Shown in pieces: positions 1 through 12,440 of a DNA stretch of 64,000 nt. Numbering within the stretch: the first letter of the stretch is position 1; every line of letters starts with the position of its first letter. Source of the DNA: Gnetum montanum (taxonomy: Eukaryota > Streptophyta > Gnetopsida > Gnetales > Gnetaceae); NCBI GenBank assembly GCA_015680685.1, contig MNCI01017913.1, positions 1,014,490 through 1,078,489 on the forward strand, in the 5' to 3' direction. Both the position numbers and the translations under genes were made by a program. The notes under the pieces were generated by a model. That model made no database searches and had not been told where the DNA came from. It saw only the letters and a program-made list of their open reading frames with translations.

Positions 1-89
1 AAATTCTTTATATTCAACGTAAATTTAAACAGTAGTTAGCGCATTGCCACACATCGAAACAACACAAATTTAAATTTTTACCTACCAGC

Positions 90-1139
90 ATAATATACGG
101 TACCAGGTGGGTTCAGGAAATAGGTTGTGAGGTGACAGGCCACGAACAGAGTATTGTAGGAATGATAGCAGTTAAATCTGGGCACCTCCCAGATCCAACT
201 CAAACGCCTCAAACCTTTGGCGCTCTATTCGCGGTCTTGCACCTGCGTAGTCTCAATCCTGCCGTCTGTCAGGAACGCCAAGACACTCTGTGTTGAACCA
301 ACCAATAGCGTCTCTAAAATAGCAGCAGTTACATTGCCTGGTAGATGCGACCAGACGATTACGCTGTAGTTACGAAACAGAAACTGCAAGAACCCCCGCG
401 CGCCCCTTCGGAACCACACTGCCTCCCCCTTTATACGAACATGAGGAGGAGGAACATTGGCCGCGGGGACATGCATGCAGCAGAGAATGCCCACGATGTC
501 CAAAACGAGTAGGACGGGCTTTAGCATAATACTATACAGTAAAAAACATGTTACCATTAGACAAAACATTTAGACATGAACCTTTATCATGTTAAATTAG
601 GGTTTTCCTAATTCCCAGAAAATTACAGATTCCACTGAAAATGCATTGCCAGAACCGCCCAAACCCTTGCAACAGTGACGATGAAAGCAACACTGCGTAT
701 TATTCCAATGTAACATGTAATTACTACGGGAATAAAGGAAAAGAAAAAAACCCTGATTATACTATCCACCAGCTATAATATCTAGGTTTTTCGATTATAC
801 ATGATGTTCGCTCAGTCTTACTCAATGCTACCTAAACCCTCGTAACGATATGAGGTTCGTCTCTTATAGCGAAGACGAGGGTAATATCGTAAACCATAAT
901 AGCTCAGCCCGCGTAACAGATATTAACCCTCAACGCAACATACGCATTTAGGAAAATAACATATAACCATGACGCTACAACAAATATAACAGTAGTGCAA
1001 AAGAATGGACGACAACTTACCAATTAAGTGGAGTAACTTCTCAAGCCTCAACTTTGGCCTACGAAGTCCGCTGCAAACTCTCCTGCACTTCGTCAATCCT
1101 TGCCAATTTAGCATTCTTCCCCTTGACCTTTGGTGCCAT
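90..1139 (-). pseudogene. FCP1/NIF-like HAD phosphatase relic, two exons
   Basis: Reading leftward, exon 1 (1139-1021) opens with ATG and a basic segment (MAPKVKGKNAKLARIDEVQE) and ends at a GTAAGT donor. An intron (1020-532) ends in TATAG, and exon 2 (531 to about 90) follows. The splice keeps the exon 1 frame, which supports the model. Exon 2 shows KPVLLVLDIVGIL, matching the first HAD motif of FCP1-type domains, then FRRGARGFLQFLFRNYSVIVWS, the conserved middle of that fold. After a stop near 225, a shifted frame gives YNTLFVACHLTTYFLNPPGT, resembling the motif III region (normally NTLLVDDSPYK..NPPGT) with the acidic pair lost. Exon 1 carries TAG and TGA stops. Family members dephosphorylate proteins, classically the RNA polymerase II tail, but this copy cannot encode a full domain. 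Family assignment is by motif memory; an LTR-element origin is less likely. Confidence 0.55.
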
Positions 1140-1689
1140 AGTTGTAATCGAATGAGTTTTCGTAAAATCCTCTGTTTACGCCTTACTTCCACTCCTTTGC
1201 TGCTATAGCCAGATCCAAATGTGCGATATCTGTAACCTGTTTCGAGTATGAACCACCGGTTTATAAACAAAATGCTTGAAACTAACTTTTCTTTCTGCTC
1301 GATCGATGCGGAACTTTCCCGAACCGCTGGTGTCAGTATAACATGAAACGCGAAGATCAGGGCATTAATTTCGTAGATATCGTGTAGATTGCGATCCAAA
1401 ATGACCCTAAACTAATACATTTATCATCTTGTAATCCGACCGCATTAACTACGGTCTGTATAGAAATTCAAATTTCACGACACGCTAGACACGCCACATT
1501 GCATCTTTCGTTTTATTTCATACGCCAGCATCTAGGAAGCCGAGCTCGTCATTGTTTTACAGACCGAGCATATTTGTAATGGTCCACTAAGACCTTAAAC
1601 TAGAAGCCTCTTTAATATGCAACCCTGACGTAACGAAAACAAAAACAAACTCTTATCGTTCAACAGATTGGTAGAAAAATGATGTAACA
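1140..1689. other. Unassigned spacer upstream of the relic
   Basis: I see no coding signal, repeat or RNA gene here. On the minus strand this would be the promoter side of the phosphatase relic. Its right edge is the truncation point of the Tat-type element. Confidence 0.5.
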
Positions 1690-1698
1690 ACTTCCTTT

Positions 1699-4600
1699 TT
1701 GGCGTTTTTGCAGGGCGATTCGCAAATGGACGCAAATTTATCCATACCATTAGCCTTAACAGGCCCATACAGGGAGACCATTAGACAGCTTAATTACACG
1801 CTAATAGAAACAGACCCTTCCCTTTGTGACGCAACTATAGCAACATCGGAAATATCCCCAGATTGGCCAAAACATCTGGCCCGAACGCTAGACCTGGAGG
1901 CTGGTGATGTGACCAAGGACCCTCTTAACGAGGTCCCTGTGGTTATGCAAAAAGGCAAAAATAAAACTCTCAGGGTAAGTTCCCTCCTAGACAGACAAAC
2001 ACAGAGTGGCATAACGCAAGTGCTTCAAAACAACGCTACTGTATTTGCGTGGTCATATGAAGACATGCCGGGATTAGACCCGAGATTAATACAGCATAAA
2101 ATAATTTTAGACCCACGCATCAAAGCAATTAGATAGAAGGCACAAAAAATTAAGCCAGAAATCGTGTCAACAGTGCGTAATGAAATCACCAAGCTATATC
2201 AGGCTGGTTTCAATTGTGCAGTTGATTACTTAGACTGGGTGTCTAACATCGTAGTTGTTACTAAGAAAACGGGAGGCATACGCATCTGCATAGACTTCCG
2301 GGATCTGAACAAAGCTACGATTAAGGACAATTTTCCGCTACCAAGTATTGACCAATTGATCGACACAACAGCTGGTCATGCACTTCTATCCTTTATGGAT
2401 GATTTCTTAGGTTATAATCAAATTCGCATTAACCTAAAGCATCAATTGACCACAACATTCATGATGCCCTGGGGGACCTTCTATTACACTATGATGCCTT
2501 TCGGGCTAAAAAACGCTGGGGCAACGTATCAACGAGCCATGACATACATCTTTACTGACTACCTTTTATGGAGATTGAACGACTACGTAAATGACATAGT
2601 TGTCAAGTCGATAAAGTTTAAAGATCATTCAGAAGACCTAGAGTTAGTCCTTAAATGATGTCTTAAGCATGACTTATGGCTCAACTCAAAGAAATATGTA
2701 TTCGGAGTCAAAACCGGACACATGTTGGGGTTTGTGGTATTAGAGACTAACATCTGAATCGACCCTGACAAGGTTAAAGCCATCATCGATTTAACGCCAC
2801 CTACAAACCTCAAAGAACTACGTGGGTTACAAGGTAGACTACAGTTCATCAGGCGATTCATTTCGAAGTTAACAGATAAATTACATCTCATGCAACACTT
2901 TCTTAAGAAGGGTGTAAATTTCGAATGGATCGATGACTACCAGCATGCATTTGACGACTTAAAAAAGGAGCTACAACATTTACCAACAATTTTCCCGCCA
3001 CAAAGGGATCAACCTTTTTACATTTATCTAGCTAACTCAGACGTGTCTATAACTGCATTACTTTGCCAAAAAAGGAACGATGGCTCAGAAACCCCTATCT
3101 ATTACCTCAATCACGCCCTATTTACGTACAAAACAAGATACAATGAAGTGGAGTGTAACTGTTTGGTATTAGTTTTCGCACTTAAAAAATGTAGGCATTA
3201 TCTTTTCCACAGTTAGGTCAACATAATTTGTAAAAACAACATTCTGCGAGCTATCTCAAACAACTTATATGAGAGTAGTAGGATAGCTCGTTGGAAGGCT
3301 ATCACAGCCGAATTTGATTTACATTATGTCAGCCAATCGTCCAGCAAAGGTCAGGCTATAGCTCACCAACTAGCGACATCGCCTATTAAAGATCAAGCTA
3401 TGATAGAGCCAAAATTCCTAGATGAGCATGTACATAGCTTAAGCCCTATGTCAACAAGCCTTGAAGCAACGTTATACTTCGACGGACCTTCAACTACTAG
3501 AGGCGGCAGTGCTGCCACTGTTATTACGCTTACCCCTAAGGATGTGCCCCCATTGGTTTACCGCCTGGCCTTCCCTTGTACGAACAACGTGGCAAAGTAT
3601 GAGGGGCTCCTCAAAGGATTGTTGACAGCCAGAGAACTCAACGTTCAACGCCTGGCGATCCGAGGCGATTCGATACTCATCATCAAGGAGTCTACGCCTA
3701 CAAAGCTGTGCATCTATAGCCCTACTACGATATGGCTAAAGATCTCCTGAAACAATTTGTGACGATCGATGCTCAACACGTGCCGCGTAACGAAAACGCT
3801 GTGGCCGATGCACTGGCAACATTGGCACTAAACGTGCCACCACACTTGTTTGCCACTTGGCCCGCTTTAATGATGGAATGTACAAAGCCTGTCATTCAAG
3901 TGAAGCAGATTTCTTCATTAAACGTGGGGGGAACGCCAGAATGGTATGATAACATTAAAACTTACCTTCTGCATGGCGAACCACCACACAAGCTAACGCA
4001 TGCACAAAAAGAGGCAATGCGCAAGTGTGCCAGGCAATACGTCATCATTGGAGATAGTACTCTCTGTAGACGCTCTTTTGATGGAGTATTGCTCACCTAC
4101 GTTAATAATGATCAAGCACAACAAATAGTTAGCGAAGTTCACGAGCGGTTGTGTGGAGGACATGTAGCCCTGCGACCCATGACTGCTAAAATCAGACGCC
4201 TAGGGTACTATTGGCCATACATGGAAAGAGACCACCTTACCAAAGTTAAGACGTGTGATACGTGTCAGCGTTACGCAAACCTAATACACGTGTCGCCAAC
4301 CGAGTTACACACTACTCAGATTACTTAGCCATTCCAACGATGGGGACTAGATATCATGGGTCCCATCGCGCCTAAATCTTCCGCAGGACATAACTTCATT
4401 ATCACCACCATCGAGTATTTTACAAAGTGGGTTGAGGCTATCCCCCTACAAAAGATTACATCTCAACAGGTTTGCCAATTCATCTTAGACAATATTGTAA
4501 CTAGATTTGGGCTCCCTATGACTATTGTGACTAACAATGGGCCACAATTTAGTAGCACAGAAACCAAATCTTTCTATGATAATCTTGGTATCAAGCAATC

Positions 4601-5184
4601 TTTTTCTTCACCTTATTACCCGCAAGTAAATGGTCAAGTAGAAGCAACAAACAAGGTAATTATCAATCTACTTAAGAAGATGCTCAGCAATAACAAAAAA
4701 ATGATGGCATGAAAAAATCCTCTACATGCTATGGGTGTATCGTACGACGTGCAGAACAACTACAGACAGGATGCCCTACAGCCTAGTCTACGGATCCGAA
4801 GCAGTGTTGCCCTTGGAATTACAGGTTCCCTCATTGCAGATGGTCCTATCCACGGTTACAAATGAGACTCAACACAATGAGTCTAGAATCGTGGATTTAG
4901 ACTCAGTGGAGGAGAAACGCATCTAGACGCTCGACACCATCGAAAGATATCAAGATAAACAAAGATAGAAGCATCAGCACAACCTACATCAACGACTGAT
5001 CAAGAAAGGAGACTTAGTTCTCAAGACCATTCGTGAACCAATAGGCAAGTTCTTTGCAAACTGGGAAGGCCCTTTCCTAGTCATCGACACATATGGCAAC
5101 GGAGCATTCAAGTTAGCGGATATCGATGGCAACGAGTTATCAAATCCAGTAAATCATTTGTATTTGAAGCAGTACTACATCTGA
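1699..5184 (+). pseudogene. Tat-lineage pol remnant (RT, RNase H, aRNase H, integrase)
   Basis: In order: a pre-RT linker containing VFAWSYEDMPGLDP (about 2041-2085), reverse transcriptase (about 2160-2870), Ty3-type RNase H (about 2990-3215), archaeal-type RNase H (about 3460-3840, with YFDG, KYEG, GDS and VADAL acidic positions kept), integrase zinc finger (HERLCGGH and CDTC, 4139-4270), integrase core (4340-4690) and a C-terminal domain ending at 5184. The RT active site reads YVND at 2584-2595 instead of YVDD. The second integrase Asp is Asn (TNNG, codon 4533). Stops interrupt the frame at 2134, 2656, 2756, 3214, 4326, 4711 and 4924. The enzymes would copy element RNA into DNA and insert it, but this copy is dead. 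Lineage call is strong because of the double RNase H. Confidence 0.9.
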
Positions 5185-5214
5185 AGATCAACTCGGCTCA
5201 AATGCAAGGTAACA

Positions 5215-5585
5215 AACGTCCACTATGACGTAAAACTGGCAAAGTTGTACACATTCGCTATGACGTAAAACTGGCACTTCTTGCACGCATCCTCCAAGAC
5301 ACTAAACTGGCAAAATTTCTGACCGTCCGCCATGACGTGAAACTAGCAAGGTAAGCATACGTCTGCTGAGATGCTCAACCAGCACAGACTTGTCCCTGGG
5401 TCATGACATAAAACTGACACCCACAGCATGGTCTGCTAGGACCATAAACTAGCTCTTCCACCATCCGCTACGACGTAAAACTAGTAGGTTCCAATCTGCC
5501 TAGACGTTAAACCGGGACCACGGCCTGCTGAGGCTTAAAACCAGCAACAACAGTCAACCATGACTCAAAACTGGAATCTGTCGAG
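5215..5585 (+). repeat. Decayed tandem repeat in the element 3' UTR
   Basis: A motif close to CTATGACGTAAAACTGGC recurs about eight times at irregular 30-60 base spacing, with later copies increasingly diverged (for example CATGACATAAAACTGACA, CTACGACGTAAAACTAG). It lies directly after the integrase stop. Tandem repeats in this position are common in Tat-group elements. No coding potential is evident. Confidence 0.7.
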
Positions 5586-6747
5586 AAATCCATGAAGCAA
5601 GCGAGCGTGGTCATTCTTGCACAGCATCCCTACCAGATGGAACAGGTAGGGCATTGGAACAGACGTAACGCCGCTACCCCACTGGCATCCTACTGATTCC
5701 TCGGACATGCCAAAAGGCATACTACTGATCCCTCGGAGATATTGCTACGATGATCGCTCTGTACCTGTAACTCTTGGGATCAACTTCGCTACTTGGGGCC
5801 CCGAAGAAACTATGGTCATCCGTAGTCTCAGCGGCCTCCATCCATCACCGTCACCAAACTCCGGCTTAGCAGATTCATCTGACTTGTTCTTTGCCCAGTC
5901 ATTTGAGCAAGACGAATCTGGCTGTCGACGACGGTTTCATGAACTGTGGCATCAACATTGGGATGCTTGCTCCCTGTTACGGTCCCTGTTTCATGGCCTA
6001 CACTTTCCTTTTCGCTTTGGATGACGCTTGTTTCAATAGCCTCCCTCCTTAGCGATTAAGACGATTGCTTCTACGCTCTGCTCTTTGTTATGTTTTTGCA
6101 GGTTACTTGCTACGATAGCGTTGATTAAGAATGCATTCATTAGAAGGCGAGGTGTTGCGGTGTCCTGAAGTGGTTGCTCAGACTAGCCTGGCCATTTAGG
6201 AGTGCAAACCCTACCTCTCCCTCCATCAGATGCATTACTTCGTTTTCTCCTCCCTTTGTCCTCATGACTACCTTTACCCCCTGCTTTACTTGTACAAAGC
6301 GTGAACATTCAAGCAAACTCTTTCGCATCTTCGTGTCCATGAACTGGCGTAACGCAACTCGCCTAGTGGAATGTAATTCAAAAAAAAATGGGGCAAAGCT
6401 TGGCAAAATGGATGTAAAACAACTCATCCAGGCCACGCGGGCGTAACACAACTCCTTTGCGCAAACCCTTCATATACAGTATGATGACGTAACCTCTTGC
6501 AAATACATTCGTAGAAGGACTTGTTCGCAAAAGTTTCATGTTCACGTGCTTGAGTCTTCCCCGAACCTCTCTTCCCTCACATCTGTAAAATCCCTCCTAT
6601 GCTTCCCTCCCTACCCTATCTTTGCACTTCTAGGTTTTGACAGAGTGACATTTGAGTAATCTCCAACGAACGCTATTGGTGCCTTTACCTCTTTGGTGTT
6701 TCGTATTCTTTGTTGATGTCTTTTGGGCAAGCCCTCTAAACGTCAAC
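5586..6747 (+). other. Remaining 3' untranslated region of the Tat element
   Basis: The stretch between the repeats and the polypurine tract has only short open frames (5707-6024 on plus, 6140-6451 on minus) with no recognisable domain. I treat it as non-coding element sequence. Confidence 0.5.
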
Positions 6748-6756
6748 AAAGAGGGG
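6748..6756 (+). other. Polypurine tract
   Basis: AAAGAGGGG lies four bases before the LTR start TGAAACACC, the expected place for priming of second-strand DNA synthesis. Confidence 0.7.
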
Positions 6757-6760
6757 CCAT

Positions 6761-8169
6761 TGAAACACCATAAAAATTTCGAGGCCTTGACGGTTCGGCA
6801 AAATCTAGCGACTTAGGCAAGGAGTCGCAACAAGGCATAGCACAATACAAATGAAATTCAAAAGACAGAACGAAATGATATGTGCACAGCAGTGAGCCTT
6901 CCACTTTGCGAGTTTTCTATGTTTCAAAATCTCAACATTTAGCATACTACGCTGCATTACGCAACATAGCATAACGCCGCGTTACGCAGCGTAATATCAA
7001 AGACAGTCCACCGTAGCATCAAAGATGGCAAACATTCAAGACTCCGACAACCCAACAAAAATCTCAAGACTTAAGCAACGATCTGCAGCATGCTGTGCAT
7101 TTCAGCGGGTTTTCTTTCCTAGTTAAGGGGCCCATTACGTTGTGTTACGTAGTGCGGCGTAATAAAACCCCGAAAGGGATTGATTAGAAATAGAGGAAGC
7201 GCGGCGACAATACTTCAACTTTTGCAGTTTCATTATTTTATGCTAAATCACGCTATGATGTGTAATGTAATGTAACACAGCGTAATGCAAGTAATGACAG
7301 CACAATTCAAACATCAGTAGTTCATACGCCACAATACGCTCTCTAGCGTATTGCAGCGTAATCAAAGGACAGTTTGTTGCCAGAGCCCAAACAAGAGTGA
7401 TTTACGACGCACTACGCAGCATAGCGCCACAAGCTTCAACGACAGCACATCAAGTCAATGACATCTTATAAGTTCAGGACATGCATCATCTAAACTGCGT
7501 TTTCCTCCTGACCCTAACCTTATAAATGCTCCAGTTGACGAAGATCAAAGGGTTGGCAAAAATTTCTCTTTCACGGTTAGCAAGAGAGCAAAAAAGAGGA
7601 TCAGCGATCATGAGAACATCGGAGGTGATTGGCAAGAACTCTTGATCAGAAACAATCGGCTGACAGATATTCTACCCCGGGTCTGATTTCCTTATGCCCA
7701 GATTGGCTAGAACAAGGTAGATTGACCCTCGCTTGCTTCATCTTTAGATAACTTTCTTGCTGTTGGCATGTGCTTCGTTCAAACCGAAGCCCACCTGTAA
7801 TCATTGTATCCAACATATTGTGTTCATAAATTAAATCCCAGATCTTGTGGTCGTACTCTCTACAAATCCGATTCCTTGCGTCATATTTATATAGATTTGG
7901 CAATCGCATCTAAATCGTTTACATTGTTTTCAATTGTTTTCGAGATTAACAATATTGCATCTCCTCATAAAGAATCATCATTTTGCCATCAAATTACTAC
8001 AAAAATTTTATTGATTAAGTAAGTCCTTATCTGATCGACAAGACCGTTCAGGGCACCTCGGATTCGTTTTTTTTTTCTCCAGCACGGCCCTCGCACGGAT
8101 CCAAGGTTAGAACTGTGTACACGGACTTTTGTTCGGTATTTCCAATGACCAACGTTTTCCATCGTTGCA
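6761..8169 (+). repeat. 3' LTR of the Tat element
   Basis: It begins TGAAACACCATAAAAATTT and ends CGTTGCA, giving TG...CA ends over 1409 bases. The head matches the LTRs at 55440 and 56699, and the tail (CACGGATCCAAGGTTAG, then CCAACGTTTT) matches the tail at 56600-56676. A TATA-like TTATAAATG is at about 7519-7527. The U3 part carries dispersed GCGTAA/TTACGC words at 6950-7010 and 7250-7420, similar in flavour to the minisatellite in the 55440 copy. Confidence 0.8.
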
Positions 8170-9700
8170 TCTATGAGAGCTTAGAAATAAATATTTTTTC
8201 CCCTTAGTTATTAAAGAATTCTTTGAAATTGATTTGATTGAAATTTTTCTCAAATGTACATTTTGTTAAATAATAGTAAAAGAAAAGGGTGGGTTAATTG
8301 TTGAAACATCAACAAAAGTAATTATTGCAGGATATGCAACATTTGTACAAAAAAACCTTAGTAAGATCTACAACATTTATAGAAAAAATATTAATAGTAT
8401 TTGTAGTAGCTTAGTGGTGATACACGTGTAGCCTTTTGTCACAACATAAAAGGACATGAATCAAACATATGATACTCTCGATGACAATAGTAATATGACT
8501 TTGGGAGATTATATAATAAACAACCTTGTGCACATAATCAATCCCACTAGCATACAGAAGAATTTCTTGCTTAGGTAAATTAAGATTTACCTCAATCATA
8601 GATCAAATTCTATGAAAACCACTTAACTATAGCTAGGGTTTCAAAATGCTTGATTGGCCCAATTCAAGAGATAATATCCTTTTCAATTTTGTCATATATT
8701 AATGGCAGATTCAACAATTAAATAAAACAAGGAACCCTTTGAAATTTAGGAGATGTTGGATTAAAAGAGGGAGTTGACTTTCAAATAATCAATAAAGCAT
8801 AACAATGACTGAAAACACTAATATCAAAGGGCTTAAAAACAAATTCTACCAACAAAAATGAGTTTAATAGATAATATGCCTGGACAAAATCCAATCCTTG
8901 GTCTTTCCAAACCATAATTAAATGACTAAAAAACTTGAAGAAGGTAAACAAGGTAGAATTTGCATGAAAACATACCTTCCACAAATTTATTGAGTAATAG
9001 ATTTATATAAATCATCAAATAACATGTAGAATGACAAAGAAATAGTGAATTTGCTTGAAGGATTACCTATTGAATTTGGTGGCATTACATATAATTCCAA
9101 ATAGATTCATTAGAGAAATATCAGATTCACTAAAAACATCAAATTTGTTAAAGAAACATTTGTTTGCATTTTTTGTAGTGTATGAATTTAGGGGTGTTGG
9201 AACCCAAAGTAATTGAAACATAGGTGCACCCCAAGATTTATAGAAGTTCATAACTTAGTGCTACCTAGTAGAATTGGACCTATGACACAGGGTTACCAAA
9301 CCAAGACCCATACCACTAGGCTAATATTTCATTATTGAGAGTGTGTGAATTTGCACTTTTTCATATGTTTTTAAGGCATTTTTTATAAAACACTTGTAAA
9401 AATTAAAATATCTATTTTTGAAAAATTATGACACCTCATCATTGATACCCATTACATATAATATATTAACTTTAATTAGTTTATTACATGTAATATATTA
9501 ATTAGTTTAGTATATGTAACATATTACATATTAGATATATACTTGCTGATTCTTTAGAGTTAGTAAATCATAAACTACAATCATAATTAAAGAAAGTAAT
9601 TAGGTGTGTGTCTAGTAATAAACATTTGATTTAGAAACTTCAAATTATATGTGCACTAATAATTAGATAAGTAAACAAAGGTTAATTAATTTAATAAAGA
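8170..9700. other. AT-rich spacer without genes
   Basis: Open frames on the minus strand here are short and show no domain. Near 9430-9540 there is a very AT-rich patch with repeated TATATTAA/TTAATTAG words. I see nothing else. Confidence 0.6.
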
Positions 9701-10573
9701 TTTAGAAGGTGGTTTTTCCGTAAATTTGAAAGGGAAAATTCTTTAACGCACGTCCTGGAATAGCTATAGCTAGACCGTAAGGGTTTGAATAGCTAGACGG
9801 ATGGCAACAACATGATGGAACATTGAACATTAGAAGAAGGCAGAAAAAACCAAGAAACAACGATAGTAAACGTGGCCAAAGATGCTCACCGTCAGCGTCA
9901 GCACGACGGCGCCGAGGCGAAGCCAGCGATGGTGGCCCACCAACATGATCTCTCCTTATCCATTCCATTTTCCACACATTTTCCTTTTTGGTTTGGACTT
10001 ATCTCTGGCGCGGGCCATACAGGACAACCTCTCCTTCTCTTTTACGGACCCCTTTGACTTGCATGGCCATGAGGATGAGGATGATGAATCATATCATGGC
10101 ATGGCATGGGATGGCATGCCATGTTCCTCCAAAAGAAGGACAAGAGGATAAGGACGATGATGATGTATCCTTATCTTATCCGCTTGCCCAAATCTCCCCA
10201 TTTTTTTTATCTTCCACAACATCACATCATTATCGTGGCACCACACCACAATTGGTGGAATTGGAGTTGGCAATATTTTAGCAGCCATTATTATTATTAT
10301 TATTCTTATTCTTATTATTGCGCATGCAACGCAAGTATGAACGAGATCTGAGATGTACTACGTGTGCATCCGCAATGCTTATCCTCCTCGCCTCGCCGCT
10401 GTCATCGCTCTATTTAATTGCCATGACTCAGCCACTGACCCGCATTGCCACCGCCGCGTCAGAGTTGGAATTTCAGATTGCCAGGAAGTGTACGCATACT
10501 TATCCAATCTCAAAATTGGTGTAAAAATCGGATTAAAACCGTCGAAAAAGAGAATTTATCTGCACTCATATTC

Positions 10574-10720
10574 AGTCAGAGTGGAAAATCAAGTCAGAGT
10601 GGAAAATCAAATCCAGAAATTTTAGTTTTTTGCTGGCATCAGACTACAATATATTAAACTATCAGACTACAATATATTAAACTAAAAAAATCAATAAATA
10701 TCTGATCCAATATCTGATCC
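10574..10720. repeat. Three consecutive perfect short tandem duplications
   Basis: Three different words are each duplicated head to tail: 18 bases at 10574-10609, 23 bases at 10638-10683 and 12 bases at 10697-10720. All pairs are identical. Confidence 0.9.
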
Positions 10721-12371
10721 GATTTTGAATGGGCTTCAATATTACCTTGCGCAGATTTCTCGATCTATGGTTTTCTTCTTCTTCTTCCGACCAGGATTTC
10801 TCAATCTTTGGATTTCCTCTTCTTCCAACGGTGTCGGTTTGGTTGTAGATGCAATCTACCTGCGAGGCAGACTCTCCTTGTAAATGCTTCTCTATTTTCT
10901 GAAATCTGTATACACAATTCTATTCCATTCTGTTGGCGAAATACTGGTGCCTTGTTTGTCACCGTCGGCAGCTGAGAACAATTCTTGACCACATACTTGC
11001 TCCTCCTTTGTCTTGCCTACTCGGCATTGCATGTTACCAGGCTCGACAAAACTTTTGTTCCCGGACAACTGTTTCTTTGTTTCGTTGCATTGTAGTGGTT
11101 GGACTGGTTGATGACGTAAATGTATTTGGAAGGCCATGTGGTTTTTTCTCGTTTTTGACCTTTCTGGTCTTCATGGTCTGTGGATTAATTTCCTACGTGA
11201 GCGTTAGCGGTATTTCTTTGTAATGTAGTTGTCAATTATAACATCATCTTGTCTGGATTGGACTATGGAACAAGTGGATCACGCGCAGGTACAATTTTAG
11301 TGTTGCATCTTGCTTTGTTTTCTTTTTTCCGTGATTGGACGTGCTCTCTGTTACTTCCACGTTGTTTCCCCTCTGTTCTCTCCCCCATTGTTGAATCAGC
11401 AATTTAATGTTCTGTAATTTGATATTTAATAATATTTATGGAAATTATAACTTTAGAACTCAGCAATTTTTATGAAAACCAAATTTTTAATTTAGAGTTT
11501 GCAATTTAATACTGCATTAATATTTATCCATTTTAGCATTTACTCACCTACGGTATTTACCCTGGTTGGTATCGTATTCTATGCTACATTAAACCTACTG
11601 CATTATAGATTCAATTTGGATGATATGTTTTTATCACCCATGATGTTTCGACATGAAAGTGTGATATGTATGGGTGACGGTTAAGGATCAATTCAAGCGT
11701 TGCAAGATTCAAATCATAGGATAAGATTACGTACATGGATTGTTGATGACAACCCCACCAGTTGTGGTTGCTGAATGGCCACCATCCGTGGTTTAATAGC
11801 AGCGATGTTAGGTGGGACACCTACTTGGAGAAACCAATTGTTTTGGGCCTCAACCTTTTCAACAAAGTTGAGATCTTTCCAGCATCAGGCCACTAAAACA
11901 ATGACGAGGCCTCCGGCCTTGAAATAGCGGTTCTTTAAAGCGTGTCCGCCAAATGTGAAGGAAATAAGGAGGCAAGTGCTGCTGCGGCGGCGGCAAAAGG
12001 AGGGAGAAAACAGCACAGCACAGCAGAGGAGAGGAGAGGAGAGGAGAGCAGATGCTATGCTGATGCCAGTTGTCGCAGTCATCTTGGGAGGGGTTGGCGT
12101 GCCAGCTGGGGCTTACCACGTGGCCAGCATGCGCACTCGAAAGGCGTCTGCCTTATCCGCTCAGGGGCGGGGCCCAGGCGCGGCGGCATTTCTCTTTCAA
12201 CACGGCCGACCCATGAAAGCACATTCAACATTCAACATGGAATTTAAAAACAAGAAGAAGTAGAGGAGGCAGCTTTCAGGCAAGTGCGTGCCAAGCCCAG
12301 GGGAGGGGCAGGCATTATTCATTATCATAATAATAATAAGAGTAGTAATAATTATTGAACAAGAATAAGGT

Positions 12372-12440
12372 GGTTCTGGTGCTGGCTCTGGCTCTGGCTT
12401 TGGCTGTGGCTTTGGCTTTGGCGCTGGCGCTACTGCTGCT
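12372..12440. repeat. CTGGCT/TTGGCT hexanucleotide microsatellite
   Basis: Runs of GGCTCT, GGCTTT and GGCGCT cover about 70 bases. Any frame through it encodes artificial Leu-Ala or Pro-Lys type repeats, so the frames crossing it are not proteins. Confidence 0.85.

Larger units (their letters stand above)
1690..8169 (+). mobile_element. 5'-truncated Ty3/gypsy element, Tat lineage
   Basis: The element keeps pol (1699-5184), a repeat-bearing 3' untranslated region, a polypurine tract at 6748-6756 and a 3' LTR (6761-8169). The 5' LTR, gag and protease are absent: recognisable pol begins at about 1699, immediately after an intron-like acceptor (TTTTTGCAG). A second, archaeal-type RNase H after the usual one identifies the Tat group. 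The LTR head and tail match the LTRs at 55440 and 56699, so the window holds at least three members of this LTR family. The target duplication cannot be checked because the left end is missing. Confidence 0.85.

Noticed and set aside
923-1399. 158-residue minus-strand frame
   Set aside because: A different minus-strand frame gives the phase-correct exon 1 of the phosphatase relic. This long frame has no recognisable domain and crosses the donor site.
5707-6451. Frames of about 100 residues in the Tat 3' region on both strands
   Set aside because: No domain, no codon signal and overlapping frames on opposite strands; treated as untranslated element sequence.
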